A DNA stretch of 64,000 nt. Origin: Rhodococcus erythropolis NBRC 15567. GTDB lineage: Bacteria; Actinomycetota; Actinomycetes; Mycobacteriales; Mycobacteriaceae. Positions 42,067 to 50,508 of the stretch are shown one piece after another; position 1 is the stretch's first letter, and every line of letters starts with the position of its first letter. Under the pieces are notes generated by a model. That model was not told the DNA's origin, searched no databases, and worked only from the letters and a program-made list of their open reading frames with translations. A program made the position numbers and the translations under genes. The stretch lies in contig NZ_BCRM01000028.1 in NCBI RefSeq assembly GCF_001552595.1, positions 1 to 64,000 on the forward strand, written 5' to 3'.

Positions 42067-43372
42067 GACCGCACCGGAACGGAACAGCATGCGTCTGTTC
42101 TTGATTCGCGACTATCGCCTGCTCTTCAGCGCCCAGATCATCGCGCTGTTCGGCACCGGATTGGCGACGGTTGCGCTGGGTCTACTCGCCTACGAACTCG
42201 CTGGGCCGAGCGCCGGAGCTGTGCTGGCCACCGCGCTGACGATCAAGATGTCCCTGTACGTCGTGATCGCTCCACTCGCGGCGGCGTACGTCGACCGGTT
42301 GCCGAGACGGGCTTTCCTCGTTGCCCTCGACGCCCTTCGTGCAGCGGTCGTGATCGCATTGCCCTTCGTCAGCGAGATCTGGCACATCTACGTGCTGGTA
42401 GGCGTTCTCCAAGCTGCGTCGGCAGCGTTCACTCCCACGTTCCAAGCGGTCATCCCTGACATCGTGACCGACGAGGCCGATTTCACCCGCGCACTGTCGG
42501 CATCGCAGGTCGCTTACACGATGGAAAGCCTGCTCAGCCCTGTTCTTGCCGCAGTCGCACTGTCCTTCATGACATTCAACCTGTTGTTCGTCGCCACCTC
42601 CGTGGGCTTTGCGGTCTCGGCACTGCTCGTGCTGGCCACCCGAATCCCCAACGCTCGCCGGAGTACTCACCGCAAGGCGTGGGATCGGATCGCGTCGGGG
42701 GTGCGAATCTTCGTGACCACACCGCGACTGCGCGGCATCATGGCACTCAATCTCGTGGTGGCAGCAGCCGGTTCGATCGTCGTGGTCAACACCGTCAACT
42801 ACGTCCGCGACGAGCTCGGTGGAACCCAATCCGACGTGGCGTGGATGCTTGCCGCGTCAGGCACCGGCACGTTGGTGACCGCGCTGCTTCTTCCACGCGT
42901 TCTCGACAGAACCGCTGAACGCACTGTGATGACAGCGGGTTCCGTTGTCTTGGTCGTCAGTGCCAGCGCGGCAGCAGCCCTCGCCGTGGCCGGTGTATTC
43001 ACGTGGATGCTCACTGCCGCAGTGTGGGCACTCGTCGGCGCCGGGATGGCCATGATCGTCACGCCGACCGGAAAAGTACTTCGGCGCTCCGTCGACCCCG
43101 CAGGTATACCGGAGGTGTTCGCAGCCCAGTTCTCCCTGTCACACCTCGCCTGGCTTGTCACCTATCCGATCGCCGGATGGGTGGGTTCGAGCGCGGGATT
43201 TGCGGTCACCTGGAGCATCCTTGCAGCGCTTGCCGCAGTGGGAGCCGTTGCAGGATTTGCACTTTGGCCTCGGGAGACAGTTGCTGAATTGCCCGTACAA
43301 GCGACGTACGAAACCACGCGAGGCGAATGCACCTTGGCGGCCACCCAGTGCGCGTGCGCTCGCACCGTCTGA
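42050..43372 (+). CDS. MFS transporter (12-helix, MdtG/enterobactin-exporter type)
   Basis: 440 residues; ATG 42050 has GGGAG upstream, and an internal ATG at 42089 also fits the family start. It shows LIRDYRLLFSAQIIALFGTGLA, split as LIRDYRLLFSAQ and ALFGTGLATVALG, then YVDRLPRRAFLVALDALRA and GAGMAMIVTPTGKVLRRS. The two-half helix pattern is that of multidrug MFS exporters. It overlaps the CMD gene and is ended by a clear terminator. Substrate unknown; the copper context suggests a role in metal or thiol-complex stress. Confidence 0.9.
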   Translation: MNRTARTAPERNSMRLFLIRDYRLLFSAQIIALFGTGLATVALGLLAYELAGPSAGAVLATALTIKMSLYVVIAPLAAAYVDRLPRRAFLVALDALRAAVVIALPFVSEIWHIYVLVGVLQAASAAFTPTFQAVIPDIVTDEADFTRALSASQVAYTMESLLSPVLAAVALSFMTFNLLFVATSVGFAVSALLVLATRIPNARRSTHRKAWDRIASGVRIFVTTPRLRGIMALNLVVAAAGSIVVVNTVNYVRDELGGTQSDVAWMLAASGTGTLVTALLLPRVLDRTAERTVMTAGSVVLVVSASAAAALAVAGVFTWMLTAAVWALVGAGMAMIVTPTGKVLRRSVDPAGIPEVFAAQFSLSHLAWLVTYPIAGWVGSSAGFAVTWSILAALAAVGAVAGFALWPRETVAELPVQATYETTRGECTLAATQCACARTV

Positions 43373-43410
43373 TGTCGACGGTCTGCCCGAACCCCGATTG
43401 GGCCTCAACG

Positions 43411-43448
43411 AAAGTGGTGGTGCAGCCATCGCCTGCACCACCACTTTT
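43411..43448. terminator. Bidirectional terminator
   Basis: A perfect 15-bp stem (43411-43425 with 43433-43447) with A- and T-rich flanks separates the convergent MFS and YHS genes. Confidence 0.88.
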
Positions 43449-43451
43449 CGC

Positions 43452-43730
43452 TCAGCTCACGTCAGCGTACTTCCGCGGATTTGCGTCGAATCGAGGACCA
43501 CAACCCTTGCAGCAAAACCAGTACCGATTACCTTCGTAGTCACGGAACAGGCCTTCCGCTTCGGCACGCGCCTTTTCGATCACACTGCCGGGCATGACCC
43601 GACATTCGACGAGTTCACTACTGCCAGAGTTGAGTAGGTCTTTCCCACCGGTCGGCATCGCCGTACCGACAGTGCCTACAGCGCCATTGGCGTCGGCCTT
43701 CGGGGTATTTCCACAGCCACAACTACTCAT
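43452..43730 (-). CDS. Small YHS-domain metal-binding protein
   Basis: 92 residues from ATG 43730. The N-terminus is Cys-rich (MSSCGCGN). The YHS domain follows: VECRVMPGSVIEKARA, then DYEGNRYWFCCKGCGPRFDANP with four Cys that can bind heavy metal. Similar domains lie in copper chaperones and CopA-type ATPases. A perfect CsoR-like palindrome lies 60 bases upstream, so it should be induced by copper and may act as a cytoplasmic copper sponge or carrier. Confidence 0.85.
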   Translation of the reverse strand: MSSCGCGNTPKADANGAVGTVGTAMPTGGKDLLNSGSSELVECRVMPGSVIEKARAEAEGLFRDYEGNRYWFCCKGCGPRFDANPRKYADVS

Positions 43731-43790
43731 TGGGATTCCTGTTCTTTTGCTGGACGGATGTGGCCCGGAAAGCGAGCCCGACACAACCAC

Positions 43791-43815
43791 CAATATACCC
43801 CCTATAGGTATATTG
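43791..43815. promoter_or_regulatory. CsoR-like operator 3
   Basis: A perfect 9-bp inverted repeat (CAATATACC and GGTATATTG) around CCCTATA, upstream of the YHS gene; the best of the four sites. Confidence 0.78.
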
Positions 43816-43928
43816 GAGATAACTTGAAGGTCTGCGCGTACAGCACCTCGACACATAAACCATTGCAGGAGAACGAATAATGCGTCCCCAGTCTCGGATC
43901 ACCTACAGCATCATGACACAAGAAGAAT

Positions 43929-43947
43929 TATACCTACTGGGGGTATA
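43929..43947. promoter_or_regulatory. CsoR-like operator 4
   Basis: TATACCTACTGGGGGTATA is palindromic in its outer TATACC/GGTATA arms and lies 55 bases before the EamA gene. Confidence 0.65.
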
Positions 43948-44002
43948 GGGTAGGTCTGGCATCGGCCATCCATGTCCGCGAGGTCGTCGACGAAGAGGCG
44001 CA

Positions 44003-44962
44003 ATGAAGAACTGGAAAGCAATCGGCAGCAGCCGATTCGCCGTGGTTGGAGCTTTGCTGTTGGTCGGCGCGCTCTGGGGAAGCTCGTTCCCCCTCGTTGC
44101 GGTGGCAGCACCAACACTCGGCGCCGTCGGCACGACGCACGGCCGCTTCATTGTTGCAGCGTTGGTTCTCGCACTGATAACGGCTTCCAGCAGATCGACC
44201 TGGCGCGCGGTCGGTCACCGGTTTCCTGCATTCCTACTGCTGGCAGCCCTCAACGTCGCTGGGCCCCTGACGCTTGTCGCAACTGCGATCGTCGGCCTCA
44301 ACTCGTCGACGGCGTCGATCCTGAATGCCACGACGCCGATGTTCACCGTATTCGTCGCCGCTTTCTGGCTTCGACAAAAGATCACCTGGCGAAAAGTCTC
44401 GGGGGTCGCGATCGGCATCGTCGGCGTCTCGGTGCTCGTCGGTGGAATTCCGTCAGCGATCGACAGTCACGCAATGCTGGCCATTGGCGCATCTTTGACC
44501 GCGGCGCTGCTGTACGCAGTCGGAGGTGTCTACGCACGAAAGTCGTTCCAGGACACTCCACCGATGACACTAGCCCTCGGACAACAACTTGCCGCGGTTG
44601 CCCTATTGATGCCCGTGTCCGCCGTCGCTCCCCCACCGGGGCCCATAACCGTCGGTCCACTCATCGCCGTGGCAGCCCTGGGGCTGGGGGCTACCGCCGG
44701 TGGCTACCTGGTCTACTTCTGGATAATTCGTCAGGCGGGTCCAGTCGCGGCATCGGCCGTCACTCTTCTCGTTCCGATTTCGGCATCAGCCATCGGAGTG
44801 CTGTGGTTGAACGAGCCTGTTACCTTCGCGCTCGTTGGCGGTCTTGTCATCATTCTTGCCGGAGTGGGCTTGCTCCTGGATCTTCCGCCGACGCGAGATC
44901 CATTGCGCAGGGTTGCCCCGGGGCGGGCGGCTAGCGCGGACAAACGGCCGGTCAGCGGCTGA
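44003..44962 (+). CDS. EamA/DMT family exporter
   Basis: 319 residues, ten predicted helices in two EamA repeats: ALLLVGALWGSSFPLVAVAAP at helix 1 (VGALWGSSFPL), ASILNATTPMFTVFVAAFWL at the end of repeat 1 (NATTPMFTVF), and repeat 2 ending ALVGGLVIILAGVGLLLDL. The family exports amino acids, thiols or metabolites. A CsoR-like site upstream suggests copper-linked expression, perhaps to export a cysteine-type thiol, but this is inference. It overlaps the convergent TetR gene by 11 bases. Confidence 0.9.
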   Translation: MKNWKAIGSSRFAVVGALLLVGALWGSSFPLVAVAAPTLGAVGTTHGRFIVAALVLALITASSRSTWRAVGHRFPAFLLLAALNVAGPLTLVATAIVGLNSSTASILNATTPMFTVFVAAFWLRQKITWRKVSGVAIGIVGVSVLVGGIPSAIDSHAMLAIGASLTAALLYAVGGVYARKSFQDTPPMTLALGQQLAAVALLMPVSAVAPPPGPITVGPLIAVAALGLGATAGGYLVYFWIIRQAGPVAASAVTLLVPISASAIGVLWLNEPVTFALVGGLVIILAGVGLLLDLPPTRDPLRRVAPGRAASADKRPVSG

Positions 44963-45626
44963 TCGGAGCCGTCCAAAGTCCGACCAGCGCGTCGACGAGG
45001 TCGGTCGTGAAGTCCTCCCATGACGTGACCGCTTCCGGCCCCTCTTCGGCAAGCGTGCGCTCACGTTCGGCGAACATGTGCACGATCGCATTGCGTCCGA
45101 TGTCCGCGCGGGCGCGTCGAACACTCATCGGCATGTCGGCCAGACAGTCAGAGAGTCCCCGAAGCGTCTCCTGCAGGGTGGGCGAGGCCAATACCTCGTC
45201 GTAGACGATTTTCCGCAGGACCGGGTCGGTGAGAATCTGTGCACTGAACCGCGCGTACCAAGTCGGGCCACCCATTTCGGCGTAGTGATCGGTCGACGCC
45301 CGAACCAGACACGAAATCCAGTCACGAACGTTTGTGGACCCTTCGATCTCACACAGCAGTTCGCCACGCTTCTTCTCGACCTGCTGGGAATGCTTGTTCA
45401 CGATCGCGCGGACCAGATCGGTCTTGGTCCCGAAGTGGTATCCGACGGCTGCATTGTTGCCCTGACCTGCCGCTTCACTCACCTGGCGGTTCGAAACCGC
45501 GAAGACTCCGTGCTCGGCGAACAGCTGCTCGGCGACGGCGAGAATGCGGTCTCGGGTTGCAGCAGAGCGCGCGGAATTTGCGGCGCCGCCGACGTCGGCC
45601 GACGCGTCCTCAGTCCTCGTAGTCAT
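44952..45626 (-). CDS. TetR family transcriptional regulator
   Basis: 224 residues from ATG 45626; earlier ATG codons at 45635/45638 are possible. HTH: RDRILAVAEQLFAEHGVFAV, then SNRQVSEAAGQGNNAAVGYHFGTKTDL, split as RQVSEAAGQGNNAA and VGYHFGTKTDL. The NNAAVGYHFG turn is typical of a TetR subgroup that controls exporters. It is divergent from the DHA2 exporter with a 46-bp palindrome in the gap, so it is the likely repressor of that gene. Confidence 0.92.
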   Translation of the reverse strand: MTTRTEDASADVGGAANSARSAATRDRILAVAEQLFAEHGVFAVSNRQVSEAAGQGNNAAVGYHFGTKTDLVRAIVNKHSQQVEKKRGELLCEIEGSTNVRDWISCLVRASTDHYAEMGGPTWYARFSAQILTDPVLRKIVYDEVLASPTLQETLRGLSDCLADMPMSVRRARADIGRNAIVHMFAERERTLAEEGPEAVTSWEDFTTDLVDALVGLWTAPISR

Positions 45627-45702
45627 GGACACCATCATCCTCGACCATCCGAAGCTGCTCGGCACCGGAGATATTCGTCACGATCGGAGGCGCACCCTTC
45701 CG

Positions 45703-45748
45703 TTAAGTCAGTCACTTGATTTAACTTTAGTTCAATCAACTGACTTAA
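45703..45748. promoter_or_regulatory. Large palindromic operator between tetR and MFS gene
   Basis: Outer arms TTAAGTCAGT (45703-45712) and ACTGACTTAA (45739-45748) are perfect reverse complements. Inner TTGATT (45716-45721) and AATCAA (45734-45739) also pair. It is A/T-rich against the GC-rich background and lies 37 bases before the exporter start. Confidence 0.8.
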
Positions 45749-45784
45749 ACCATTATTCGTTCTTCCTCCGATGGAGTTACCGCA

Positions 45785-47287
45785 ATGTCGTCAACCACTT
45801 CTCCACCACCGACAACGCCGCCACAGACAACGAAGTCGCCAGCCACCACCGCAGTGGTGGCTGTTCTGGCGTTTTCCGGCATCGTCGTCTCGCTCATGCA
45901 GACGCTGGTCATCCCGATCATCCCGCATCTGCCCGAGTACCTGAACGCGCCGGCGTCCGATACCGCGTGGGCTGTGACCGCCACGTTGCTCGCCGCCGCC
46001 GTCGCCGTCCCGACCATGGGCCGCTTGGGCGACATGTTCGGCAAACGCCGTCTGCTCCTGATCAGCATGGCGCTGTTGGTAACCGGTTCCGTGGTCGGAG
46101 CCCTCAGTTCAAGCGTTATCCCCCTCGTTGCCGGCCGAATCCTGCAAGGCCTTGCTGCCGGTGTCATTCCGCTGGGTATCAGTGTGATGCGCGACGTGCT
46201 TCCACCCAAGAAGCTCGCCGGCGCTGTTGCGATGATGAGCGCTTCGCTGGGAGTCGGTGGCGCTCTGGGGCTTCCGATCGCGGCTTTGATCGCCGAGTAC
46301 GCCGACTGGCACGTCCTGTTCTGGGCGTCAGCCGTGCTCGGCGCGCTTGCGGCCGTTCTTGTTGTCGTCCTGGTCCCCGAATCGGCGGTTCGCACAGGAG
46401 GCACGTTCGATTTCGGCGGAGCAATCTCACTCTCAGCCGCCCTCATCGCTCTTCTACTCGCAATTTCCAAGGGTGGCGACTGGGGTTGGACGAGCACGCT
46501 CACGCTTTCCCTGTTCGGCGCCGCGATCCTGATATTCGGATTCTGGGCATGGTGGGAACTACGCACCCCCAAGCCGCTGGTGGATCTACGCGTATCCATC
46601 CGCCGCCAGGTGCTCTTCACCAACCTCGCATCCATCGTGTTCGGATTCGCGATGTTCGCCGCCAGCATGGTCTTTCCCCAGGTAGTCCAGTTGCCTGAAA
46701 TCACTGGTTACGGCCTCGGCGGTTCGATGCTCACCGCAGGTCTGGTCATGGCTCCCTCCGGCATCATCATGATGCTGATCTCTCCGCTGTCCTCACGCAT
46801 CACCAATTCGCACGGCCCCAAAGTGACGCTCATGCTCGGCGCCATTGTGGTCGCAATCGGTTACGGCATCGGCATTTTCGCCATGCACTCGATTTGGGAA
46901 CTGATCGTGATCGCAGTAATCATCGGCGCCGGTACCGGTATGGCTTACGGCGCAATGCCCGCTCTCATCATGGGGGCTGTTCCTCCGTCCGAGACCGGAG
47001 CGGCCAACAGCTTCAACACTCTGATGCGCTCCCTCGGTACATCATTCGCCAGCGCCATCGCGGGTGTCGTCATCGCCCAGATGACCATGTCCGTCGGTGG
47101 GGCAACGCTGCCGTCGGAGAACGCTTTCCGCGTCGTCATGGCCCTCGCTGCCGGATCCGCCGTCATCGCACTCGTCCTGGCCGGTTTCCTCCCTCGGTTC
47201 AACGGCTCGAACTCCCGCAAGGAGATTGGTAGCCAGCACACCGATACGTCCCCGACCACGTCGAAGGAATCCGTCCCGACGCACTGA
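45785..47287 (+). CDS. MFS exporter, DHA2 family
   Basis: 500 residues, ATGGAG ribosome site. Helix 1 has VSLMQTLVIPIIPHLPEYL, split as SLMQTLVIPIIPHL; then DTAWAVTATLLAAAVAVPTMGRLGD (TATLLAAAVAVP, MGRLGDMFGKRR) and GRILQGLAAGVIPLGISVMRD. Late motif GAVPPSETGAANSFNTLMRS is typical of the EmrB/QacA branch. It exports drugs or organic toxins and is probably induced through the adjacent TetR. A strong terminator follows. Confidence 0.93.
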   Translation: MSSTTSPPPTTPPQTTKSPATTAVVAVLAFSGIVVSLMQTLVIPIIPHLPEYLNAPASDTAWAVTATLLAAAVAVPTMGRLGDMFGKRRLLLISMALLVTGSVVGALSSSVIPLVAGRILQGLAAGVIPLGISVMRDVLPPKKLAGAVAMMSASLGVGGALGLPIAALIAEYADWHVLFWASAVLGALAAVLVVVLVPESAVRTGGTFDFGGAISLSAALIALLLAISKGGDWGWTSTLTLSLFGAAILIFGFWAWWELRTPKPLVDLRVSIRRQVLFTNLASIVFGFAMFAASMVFPQVVQLPEITGYGLGGSMLTAGLVMAPSGIIMMLISPLSSRITNSHGPKVTLMLGAIVVAIGYGIGIFAMHSIWELIVIAVIIGAGTGMAYGAMPALIMGAVPPSETGAANSFNTLMRSLGTSFASAIAGVVIAQMTMSVGGATLPSENAFRVVMALAAGSAVIALVLAGFLPRFNGSNSRKEIGSQHTDTSPTTSKESVPTH

Positions 47288-47311
47288 GCAAGTGCGCAAC
47301 ACACACAGCAC

Positions 47312-47342
47312 GGCCCCGGCGGAGTCCAACTCCGCCGGGGCC
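47312..47342 (+). terminator. Terminator hairpin after the DHA2 exporter
   Basis: A perfect 14-bp GC-rich stem (47312-47325 with 47329-47342) and a 3-base loop; no T-run. Confidence 0.75.
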
Positions 47343-47628
47343 GACGCGTTTCACACATTTTGCGGTTGATACACCTGCAGACGACCGTTTCGTGACATGC
47401 TCCGTTGAGATGGGTGCTCGTTCGATACTCGGGGAAAGGATGCCGCGATCGCCGCTCCTCGTGCTGACGTCGCCCTTGCCGTCGCCGCTGCTGCCGTCCT
47501 GGGCATAGGCGTCGGTGTTCTTCTTGCCGATGTCGTCGCCGGCCTGGCTGCAGGTGCCGGTGCTGCAGTGGTATTTCGGTTTGCACTTCGGATGATCAAT
47601 ACCCGAAAGTGAGCGTTTGCCGAGGGTC
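47343..47628 (+). other. Gene-less stretch with a startless hydrophobic frame
   Basis: No supported gene between the exporter terminator and the solute-binding protein. A frame ending at 47611 reads as a membrane-like run (ALAVAAAAVLGIGVGVLLA, then VVAGLAAGAGAAVVFRFALR) closed by MINTRK, but it has no ATG, GTG or TTG after its upstream stop. A short ATG frame at 47441 gives only 33 codons. It may be a decayed or mis-sequenced small membrane protein gene. Confidence 0.3.
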
Positions 47629-49236
47629 CTACTTCAGGACACGGATCGCCGAGCCCGGAAGGATTCCGCTCGACGGCGGGTAGATCGACGTTGCGCCGTT
47701 GAAGAACATGTGAGCGGGAGTCGTGGATACCGGCAGCAGGTCGATGTCGTTGAACAACGCGCGCTCACTTTCCTCCCAGGCCTTGCAGGACTCGTCACCG
47801 GGAAGAAGCGAAGCCTCAGTGGACAATTCGATGTACTTCTTGTTGTCGAGGGAAGCGAAGTTCACTCCTTCAGGTTTGGGCGGGCCGGTGAAGTACTTCG
47901 CAAAGATGCTCGGCGTATCACTCCCCAGCGTCAAACCGATGGAAACGTCCCACGACGACAGGTCGGTGGTGCTGAATGTGTTGGCAATGACGAAACTGTA
48001 GTCGCCGCCGGTCAGTTTCACCTTCGCGCCCAGTCCTTCCCACTGTGTTGCTACGTATTCCGCGGCGGCAGAGTTTGTATCGCGTGAGTTGTTGAAAATT
48101 ACGTTGAGGGCAAGCGGTCGACCGTCCTTCGTCAGGAGGCCGTCGGGACCCGCCTTCCAACCTGCGTCGGACAGCGTTTTCTTTGCTGCATCGACGTCGA
48201 AATCGGGGATCGTCCCTTCGACACTGTTGTAGTCGCAGGCAAGGGGTTCCGAAACCGCGAGGGCGCGTGCACGGGTTCCTTTACCGCCGGTGGTGATCTC
48301 GGTGTAGTCGTCCAGGTCTACTGCCTGCACGAGGGCCTGCCGTACAGCACGGTCTGCCGTGGGTAGGGCCGCGAAATGATTGAAGATGAACTCGCCGGAC
48401 AACGTGGTGTAGGTCTTCGAATCCAGACCCGCTGCCAAGACTCGTTCCTCGTCCGAACCGGTCACCGCCGCGGCATTCACTCCACCGGTGAGAACAAGAT
48501 TCGCCGTCGTACTCGGATCGGTGACAATCTTGATCGTCACTGTCTTCGGCACCCCGAGAGTGTCGGAAGTGGTCTCACCGTTCGGACTCCAGGTGTAACC
48601 GTCGCGGCGTTCCATCGTGATGTGATCGTTGGGAACAACTTCGGTGACCTTGAACAGACCCGTTCCGTTACTACTCGAACGGATACTGGCCGGGTCTTCG
48701 AGCGTCGCAGCGCACGGAAGCCGCATCGAGCCTATTCGGGAGAGCAAGAAGGGTGCCGGTTCGGCTGTAGTGACCGTCAGTTCGTCACCGTTCGCGGACG
48801 CGACCGTCGACGACGGCACGGTGGATCCTCGTAGCGGTGAAGCGTTTTCAGGGTCCATGACCCAGTTGATGTCATCGGCTGCGGTCTGCGCGGTGAAGGA
48901 AGTGCCGTCGGCACAAGTGACGCCCTTCTTGAGCACGAACTTCAGCGTGTTTCCTTCTTCACGCCAACTCTCCGCCAGATACGGACGCACCGTGCGGGTT
49001 TGCGCATCGATGTCGATCAACGAATCGTACGAGTACGCGTTCACGATCTGAGTCGACGTAAGGTTTGTGATCAGAGGGTGCAGATTTCCGGGATCGGCGT
49101 TGATGACAGTCGTGAAACTGCCGTCCTTTGCATACTCACCGACCGAACCTTCGGGACTGGATGCGCCGCCACACCCGGCCAGAGTGAATACGCCAACGCT
49201 GATAACTGCTGTCGCGGAGACAGAACGGGCTTTCAT
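47629..49236 (-). CDS. ABC transporter substrate-binding lipoprotein, family 5
   Basis: 535 residues from ATG 49236; ATG 49248 is possible. Lipobox TLAGC with Cys22. Family 5 fold: FTTVINADPGNLHPLI, AYSYDSLIDID, then VRPYLAESWREE. It parallels the protein at 36344 along its whole length (YDSL, PYLAESW, GVTCADGTS, DDY/DDL segments), so the two are paralogues. Again no permease or ATPase genes adjoin. Ligand unknown; the pair may feed one distant transporter. Confidence 0.88.
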   Translation of the reverse strand: MKARSVSATAVISVGVFTLAGCGGASSPEGSVGEYAKDGSFTTVINADPGNLHPLITNLTSTQIVNAYSYDSLIDIDAQTRTVRPYLAESWREEGNTLKFVLKKGVTCADGTSFTAQTAADDINWVMDPENASPLRGSTVPSSTVASANGDELTVTTAEPAPFLLSRIGSMRLPCAATLEDPASIRSSSNGTGLFKVTEVVPNDHITMERRDGYTWSPNGETTSDTLGVPKTVTIKIVTDPSTTANLVLTGGVNAAAVTGSDEERVLAAGLDSKTYTTLSGEFIFNHFAALPTADRAVRQALVQAVDLDDYTEITTGGKGTRARALAVSEPLACDYNSVEGTIPDFDVDAAKKTLSDAGWKAGPDGLLTKDGRPLALNVIFNNSRDTNSAAAEYVATQWEGLGAKVKLTGGDYSFVIANTFSTTDLSSWDVSIGLTLGSDTPSIFAKYFTGPPKPEGVNFASLDNKKYIELSTEASLLPGDESCKAWEESERALFNDIDLLPVSTTPAHMFFNGATSIYPPSSGILPGSAIRVLK

Positions 49237-49370
49237 ACGAGCCGCCATCTACTAGGAGTTGCCATGGCGACAATCGTGCGGGACTGACGTGGTCTGTATC
49301 TCGTTGAAGTTCCCCATACAGTCGGCCGTACTCTGTTCGATTGTCACTATCGACCGGGCAATCGCAGACG

Positions 49371-49420
49371 CTAAGTACGACGCCATCGTTGACGACTAAG
49401 TACGACGCTGCCGTTGACGG
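49371..49420. repeat. 25-bp tandem duplication at the end of the CGNR gene
   Basis: Copies 49371-49395 and 49396-49420 share CTAAGTACGACGC and CGTTGACG, differing in the middle. The second copy holds the last codons and stop of the CGNR gene, so the first is a duplicate of its 3' end. Confidence 0.8.
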
Positions 49421-49974
49421 TGATTCGCGACGTTGATTCGGTTGCCGCACAACGCCGGCATGCAGTAGCGGCGTCGCCCTCCCCGGCTTGTATCGACAAA
49501 CACCCCGTTGCACGTCGGCGACGCGCATGGGCGGAATCGTTCGTACCCCAATGTGCGCAGAGTCCCCAGCAACGAGTAGCCGATCAATAATGTTAGTTCG
49601 CCCGTGAGATCGATTCTTCTGTCCGGTAACGCATTCCATCGATAGTCGAACTGGGCATCAGGCACGAGTCGAACGTGATGCGGGACAGTCTGCAGGAGTT
49701 GATCAGTGCGATCAACGAGCTCATCAGAAGTCGGAGCATCGAGAATCGAACGAATCGCCTCTCTGAGTGCCTGCACGTCGGCAAGTTCACCGCCGGTAAG
49801 CCGACGCCCGTTGCGGAGCGCATCCGGCGAGAGTCCATGTTCATCCAGTAGATCGTGAAGCGCCTGAGGATCACGCAACGCGTCGCCTGCCTCCACCCAC
49901 ACGCGGGGCGAGGTGTTGACCAGGTCGGTCGCGAACGACGCACCGACGACGTAATCGTCTAAAACTACTTGCAT
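49396..49974 (-). CDS. CGNR zinc-finger (ABATE domain) regulator
   Basis: 192 residues. An N-terminal ABATE stress-sensor domain (about 1-140: ATDLVNTSPRVW, ADVQALREAIRSIL) is followed by the CGNR zinc finger near the C-terminus: RPCASPTCNGVFVDTSR and RRRYCMPALCGNRINVANHR, with four zinc-binding Cys and the CGNR motif. These act as DNA-binding regulators, often of stress or transport genes. Direct repeats CCTTACCGT in the divergent gap before the next gene may be its site. Confidence 0.9.
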   Translation of the reverse strand: MQVVLDDYVVGASFATDLVNTSPRVWVEAGDALRDPQALHDLLDEHGLSPDALRNGRRLTGGELADVQALREAIRSILDAPTSDELVDRTDQLLQTVPHHVRLVPDAQFDYRWNALPDRRIDLTGELTLLIGYSLLGTLRTLGYERFRPCASPTCNGVFVDTSRGGRRRYCMPALCGNRINVANHRQRQRRT

Positions 49975-50037
49975 CCCTTACCGTCCTGCCTTACCGTAAT
50001 TGAATAACCCAACTTTACACCTTACGGAGGCGGCGGG

Positions 50038-50415
50038 ATGAAACATTGCGCAGACCACAGACTGCCCGAGATACTCCGAGACACTCATCACCGATTGCGC
50101 CGCGCCGGCACCGTGGCATCGGAGACGCCTGTCGTCGCTGCCGATCTCTACTGGTCGATCGGCGCACTCGCCCAGTGCCTGACCGCGATGGACGAGGTCA
50201 TTTCACAACTTGGAATCAATGCCCGAAAGCAGTTGCGAGCTGGAAAGTTCGACGTCCAGAGCGGACCGTTCGAAGGAGAGCCCGACGCCGCCTTACTCAC
50301 CGCAGTTCTTGCGCTCGCCAGAGCATCGAGTAGTTGCGAACCGGTTCAGGCGGCAATCGGCAACGCTCAGATCGCGGTGAGCGATCTCGTCGTCGCGAGG
50401 ACTACCAGCGCCTGA
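50038..50415 (+). CDS. Hypothetical protein
   Basis: 125 residues, with GGAGG 9 bases before the ATG. Mostly helical by composition (LPEILRDTHHRLRRAG, LYWSIGALAQCLTAMDEVI, LALARASSSCEPVQAAI). No known domain recognised, no signal peptide or membrane helix. It is divergent from the CGNR regulator with 63 bases between, so it may be that regulator's target. Confidence 0.6.
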   Translation: MKHCADHRLPEILRDTHHRLRRAGTVASETPVVAADLYWSIGALAQCLTAMDEVISQLGINARKQLRAGKFDVQSGPFEGEPDAALLTAVLALARASSSCEPVQAAIGNAQIAVSDLVVARTTSA

Positions 50416-50508
50416 GACTCGGGCGGGCCACCCGCTCCCAGTAGAGACTGTATGGTTGGTTTTCGGCATCCGCCGAGAGCGTCGAACAGCAGGGACCGGG
50501 TTTTCACT

